Assembly: GCA_900552795.1 (NCBI GenBank)
Contig: USBB01000005.1
Span: 1-64,000, forward strand
Direction: 5' to 3'
DNA from: an uncultured Eubacterium sp.
GTDB lineage: Bacteria; Bacillota; Clostridia; Lachnospirales; Lachnospiraceae
Length of the DNA: 64,000 nucleotides
Shown: one piece after another, positions 61,757-64,000 of the stretch
Numbering within the stretch: position 1 is the first letter of the stretch
Layout of the letters: each line of letters opens with the position of its first letter
Position numbers and translations under genes: made by a program
Notes under the pieces: model-generated
What the model was told of the DNA's origin: nothing
Databases searched by the model: none
What the model saw: only the letters and a program-made list of their open reading frames with translations

Positions 61757-62881
61757 ATGGCAGATAAAAGAGATTATTATGAGGTATTAGGTGTTTCAAG
61801 AGACGCCGATGATGCAGCGATAAAGAAAGCATACAGACAGCTGGCTAAGAAATACCATCCTGATACAAATCCCGGAGATAAAGAAGCAGAAGCAAAATTT
61901 AAAGAGGCTTCTGAAGCCTATGCGGTTTTAAGTGATGCTGAAAAGAGAAGACAGTATGACCAGTTTGGTCATGCTGCCTTTGAAAATGGCGGAGCAGGAG
62001 CCGGCGGCTTTGACTTTAGCAATATGGGTGACATTTTTGGTGATATATTCGGCGGTGATATATTCGGCGATTTGTTTGGCGGCGGCAGAAGACGCAGCAG
62101 CAATGGCCCGATGCGCGGTTCTGATGTCAGAGTGAGTGTAAGAATAACATTTGCTGAATCAGTTACAGGCACAAGCAAGAAGCTGGAAGTTACATTAAAA
62201 GACCCTTGCAGTAAGTGTAATGGTACCGGTGCTAAGCCGGGAACAAGTCCTGAAACATGCAGTAAGTGCGGTGGTAAAGGACAGGTAGTTTATACACAGC
62301 AGTCAATATTGGGAATGGTGCGTAATGTGCAGCCATGTCCTGATTGCCGCGGTACAGGTAAAATAATAAAGGAAAAATGTCCTGACTGTTACGGAACCGG
62401 TTATGTGAGCAGTAAGAAAACTATCGAGGTAACAATACCCGCAGGTATTGATAATGGCCAGAGTATCAGAATACAGGGAAAGGGCGAGCCTGGAACAAAC
62501 GGCGGTCCAAGAGGCGATTTGCTTGTAACTGTTATGATATCTGCGGATAGTGAATTTAAAAGAGACGGATATGATATTTATTCAGATGTGCACATAAGCT
62601 ATCCGACAGCTGTTCTTGGCGGTGAAATAAAAGTAAAGACAGTTGACGGTGAAGTTTTATATGAAGTGGTTTCAGGAACTGCTTCGGGAACAACAGTCAG
62701 ACTGCGCGGTAAAGGTATGCCTACACTTAGAAATAAGAATGTAAGAGGTGATCATTACATTACGCTTGTTGTCGATATTCCTAAAAAGCTTAATGCTGAA
62801 CAAAAGGAAGCTCTGCTTGCTTATAACAAAGCTCTGACAGGTGAGGATAAGCATGTAAAGAAAAAAGGATTTTTTAAATAA
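61757..62881 (+). CDS. dnaJ: Chaperone DnaJ (Hsp40)
   Basis: The 374-residue co-chaperone has the J domain (residues 1-70, HPD motif in KKYHPDTNPGD) and a Gly/Phe-rich linker (about 75-115, FGDIFGGDIFGDLFGGG). A zinc region with four CxxCxGxG repeats (CSKCNGTG, CSKCGGKG, CPDCRGTG, CPDCYGTG) precedes two C-terminal substrate domains. It starts 6 bases after dnaK and completes the operon. The hairpin AAGCTGTTCTGC/GCGGAGCAGCTT (62898-62909, 62938-62949) downstream may terminate transcription, but its T tract is poor. Confidence 0.97.
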   Translation: MADKRDYYEVLGVSRDADDAAIKKAYRQLAKKYHPDTNPGDKEAEAKFKEASEAYAVLSDAEKRRQYDQFGHAAFENGGAGAGGFDFSNMGDIFGDIFGGDIFGDLFGGGRRRSSNGPMRGSDVRVSVRITFAESVTGTSKKLEVTLKDPCSKCNGTGAKPGTSPETCSKCGGKGQVVYTQQSILGMVRNVQPCPDCRGTGKIIKEKCPDCYGTGYVSSKKTIEVTIPAGIDNGQSIRIQGKGEPGTNGGPRGDLLVTVMISADSEFKRDGYDIYSDVHISYPTAVLGGEIKVKTVDGEVLYEVVSGTASGTTVRLRGKGMPTLRNKNVRGDHYITLVVDIPKKLNAEQKEALLAYNKALTGEDKHVKKKGFFK

Positions 62882-63026
62882 ATATATTTAAATTTTGAAG
62901 CTGTTCTGCTGATATTTTGTCAAAAGACGAGGTATTGGCGGAGCAGCTTTAATGCTTGTATAAGTATATGAAAATGTGTTATTATATTTTATTATGAAGA
63001 TTACAATGTTAAAAGGTGGACAGTAT

Positions 63027-64000
63027 ATGGATATAAATGCAAGATGCAGACAATTAAGCAGTTTGAAGCTTGAAAATTATGAGATTATAAAAACAGAAGC
63101 ACTTGGGGATTTAAATTCCGCAGGGCTGCTTCTTAAGCATAAAAAGAGCGGTGCGAGACTCGCAGTAATAAGCAATGAAGATGACAATAAGGTATTCTCA
63201 ATCGGTTTTAAGACACCGGCTTATAATGATACGGGACTTCAGCACATTCTTGAGCATTCTGTATTATGCGGCTCAAGAAAATATCCTGTTAAGGATCCGT
63301 TTGTTGAATTATGCAAAGGTTCTCTTAACACATTTTTAAATGCCATGACTTATCCTGATAAGACAGTGTATCCTGTTGCAAGCTGCAATATTAAAGATTT
63401 TAAAAATATTATGGACGTATATATGGATGCGGTTTTCTATCCTGATATTTATAAGAAACCGCAGATTTTTAAGCAGGAGGGCTGGCATTACGAGCTTGAA
63501 AATGCTGATAGTGAGCTTGAGTACAATGGTGTTGTGTTTAATGAGATGAAGGGGGTATATTCGTCACCTGATGATGTTCTTGCAAGATATACATTTACGG
63601 AGTTGTTTCCTGACACTGCTTATCGTTTTGAATCGGGCGGTGAACCATCGCATATACCTGATTTGACTTACGAAGAATTTTTAAATTATCACAAAAATTA
63701 TTATCATCCGTCTAACAGCTACATTTATCTCTATGGCGATTTTGATGTACAGGAAAGACTTGATTATCTTGATAGGGAATATCTTTCTGCGTTTGATAAA
63801 AATGATGTGGATGTAAAGTCAGATATAGGCATGCAGAAGAGTTTCAGCCATGTAAAGGAAGCAGAGTATAAATATGCCATAACTGAGGATGAGCAGCTTA
63901 GCGATAATACCTACCTTTCATATAATAAGGTTGTCGGAACGTCGCTTGATGAAAAGCTTTATCTTGCAATGCAGATTTTGGATTATGTGCTTGTTATGGC
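63027..64000 (+). CDS. M16C-family zinc metalloprotease, 5' part
   Basis: The open frame starts at ATG 63027, after AAAAGGTGG, and runs off the window with about 324 residues. It opens MDINARCRQLSSLKLENYEI and carries the inverted zinc motif HxxEH in LQHILEHSVLCGS, followed by EYNGVVFNEMKGVYS with the third ligand region. This is the N-terminal half-domain of the presequence-protease/insulinase (M16C) family, usually about 970 residues in Clostridia; relatives degrade peptides in the cytosol. The rest lies beyond the window. Confidence 0.88.
   Translation, partial: MDINARCRQLSSLKLENYEIIKTEALGDLNSAGLLLKHKKSGARLAVISNEDDNKVFSIGFKTPAYNDTGLQHILEHSVLCGSRKYPVKDPFVELCKGSLNTFLNAMTYPDKTVYPVASCNIKDFKNIMDVYMDAVFYPDIYKKPQIFKQEGWHYELENADSELEYNGVVFNEMKGVYSSPDDVLARYTFTELFPDTAYRFESGGEPSHIPDLTYEEFLNYHKNYYHPSNSYIYLYGDFDVQERLDYLDREYLSAFDKNDVDVKSDIGMQKSFSHVKEAEYKYAITEDEQLSDNTYLSYNKVVGTSLDEKLYLAMQILDYVLVM

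Noticed and set aside
1..64000. CRISPR arrays, prophage, insertion sequences with transposase genes, rRNA operons
   Set aside because: No regularly spaced repeats, phage structural genes, transposase motifs or rRNA sequence were seen.

Overview
The window looks like chromosomal DNA of an AT-rich, Gram-positive anaerobe of the Lachnospiraceae (class Clostridia). Supporting signs are strong AGGAGG-type ribosome sites, the six-cysteine SCIFF peptide with its radical-SAM maturase, a two-gene SufCB system, Rex, a CIRCE-controlled hrcA-grpE-dnaK-dnaJ operon, a MetH whose reactivation domain is a separate gene, and several cyclic-di-GMP proteins. A rhamnogalacturonan-acetylesterase-like SGNH hydrolase would fit a pectin-using gut relative of Lachnospira, but the genus is an inference. 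I see no prophage, transposase gene, rRNA or CRISPR array; the mobile-like content is limited to short dispersed non-coding repeats.

Layout. 1-0.8 kb: a Phd/ParE-type toxin-antitoxin pair behind a promoter with a perfect palindrome. 0.8-3.8 kb: a manganese (yybP-ykoY) riboswitch with an overlapping terminator in front of a P-type ATPase, predicted to export Mn2+. 3.9-10.3 kb: GNAT acetyltransferase, YbaK-like deacylase, asparaginase (minus strand), SGNH esterase, PTS IIC-like membrane protein and M18 aminopeptidase. 10.4-15.3 kb: EAL phosphodiesterase with dead receiver and GGDEF domains, beta-CASP hydrolase and lipid kinase. 15.4-18 kb: HPr-like protein lacking the phosphorylatable His, an overlapping 57-aa Cys-rich protein, two tRNA-Leu genes and a GspE_N-CheX-receiver fusion. 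18-23.7 kb: scfA-scfB-secDF-recJ. 23.7-29 kb: a lipoprotein solute receptor, then minus-strand CLC transporter, CYTH protein, HU and ABC-F ATPase. 29-38.6 kb: DEAD helicase, MetH activation protein, MetH, Rex, a coiled-coil protein, NAD(P)HX repair enzyme, alanine racemase and MazF. 38.8-46 kb: CorC-like protein, MetY, a diguanylate cyclase overlapping an ABC permease/ATPase pair, then IlvN-IlvC. 46-53.4 kb: unknown protein, MecA, SufCB, S66 peptidase and a histidine kinase/HD-GYP/receiver signalling set. 53.5-57.8 kb: LeuCD, an AP2-domain protein on the minus strand, threonine synthase. 58-64 kb: heat-shock operon and the start of an M16C metalloprotease.

How it works together. Much is core metabolism: branched-chain amino acids (ilvN, ilvC, leuC, leuD), methionine (metY, metH and its activator), threonine, D-alanine, NAD(P)H repair next to the redox regulator Rex, Fe-S assembly and proteostasis. 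A second theme is cyclic-di-GMP turnover: one cyclase (active GGDEF), one EAL and one HD-GYP phosphodiesterase, the last beside a histidine kinase.

The most unusual items are: a roughly 190-bp repeat with terminal inverted repeats plus partial relatives; a recurrent hairpin/leader cassette in front of unrelated genes; the His-less HPr paralogue coupled to a Cys-rich microprotein; the AP2/HNH-derived orphan; a G9 tract in the ribosome site of the diguanylate cyclase; and a perfect 12-bp palindrome over the ilvN promoter. I did not find one clearly new multi-gene system. Function calls rest on motifs read by eye, with no database search.
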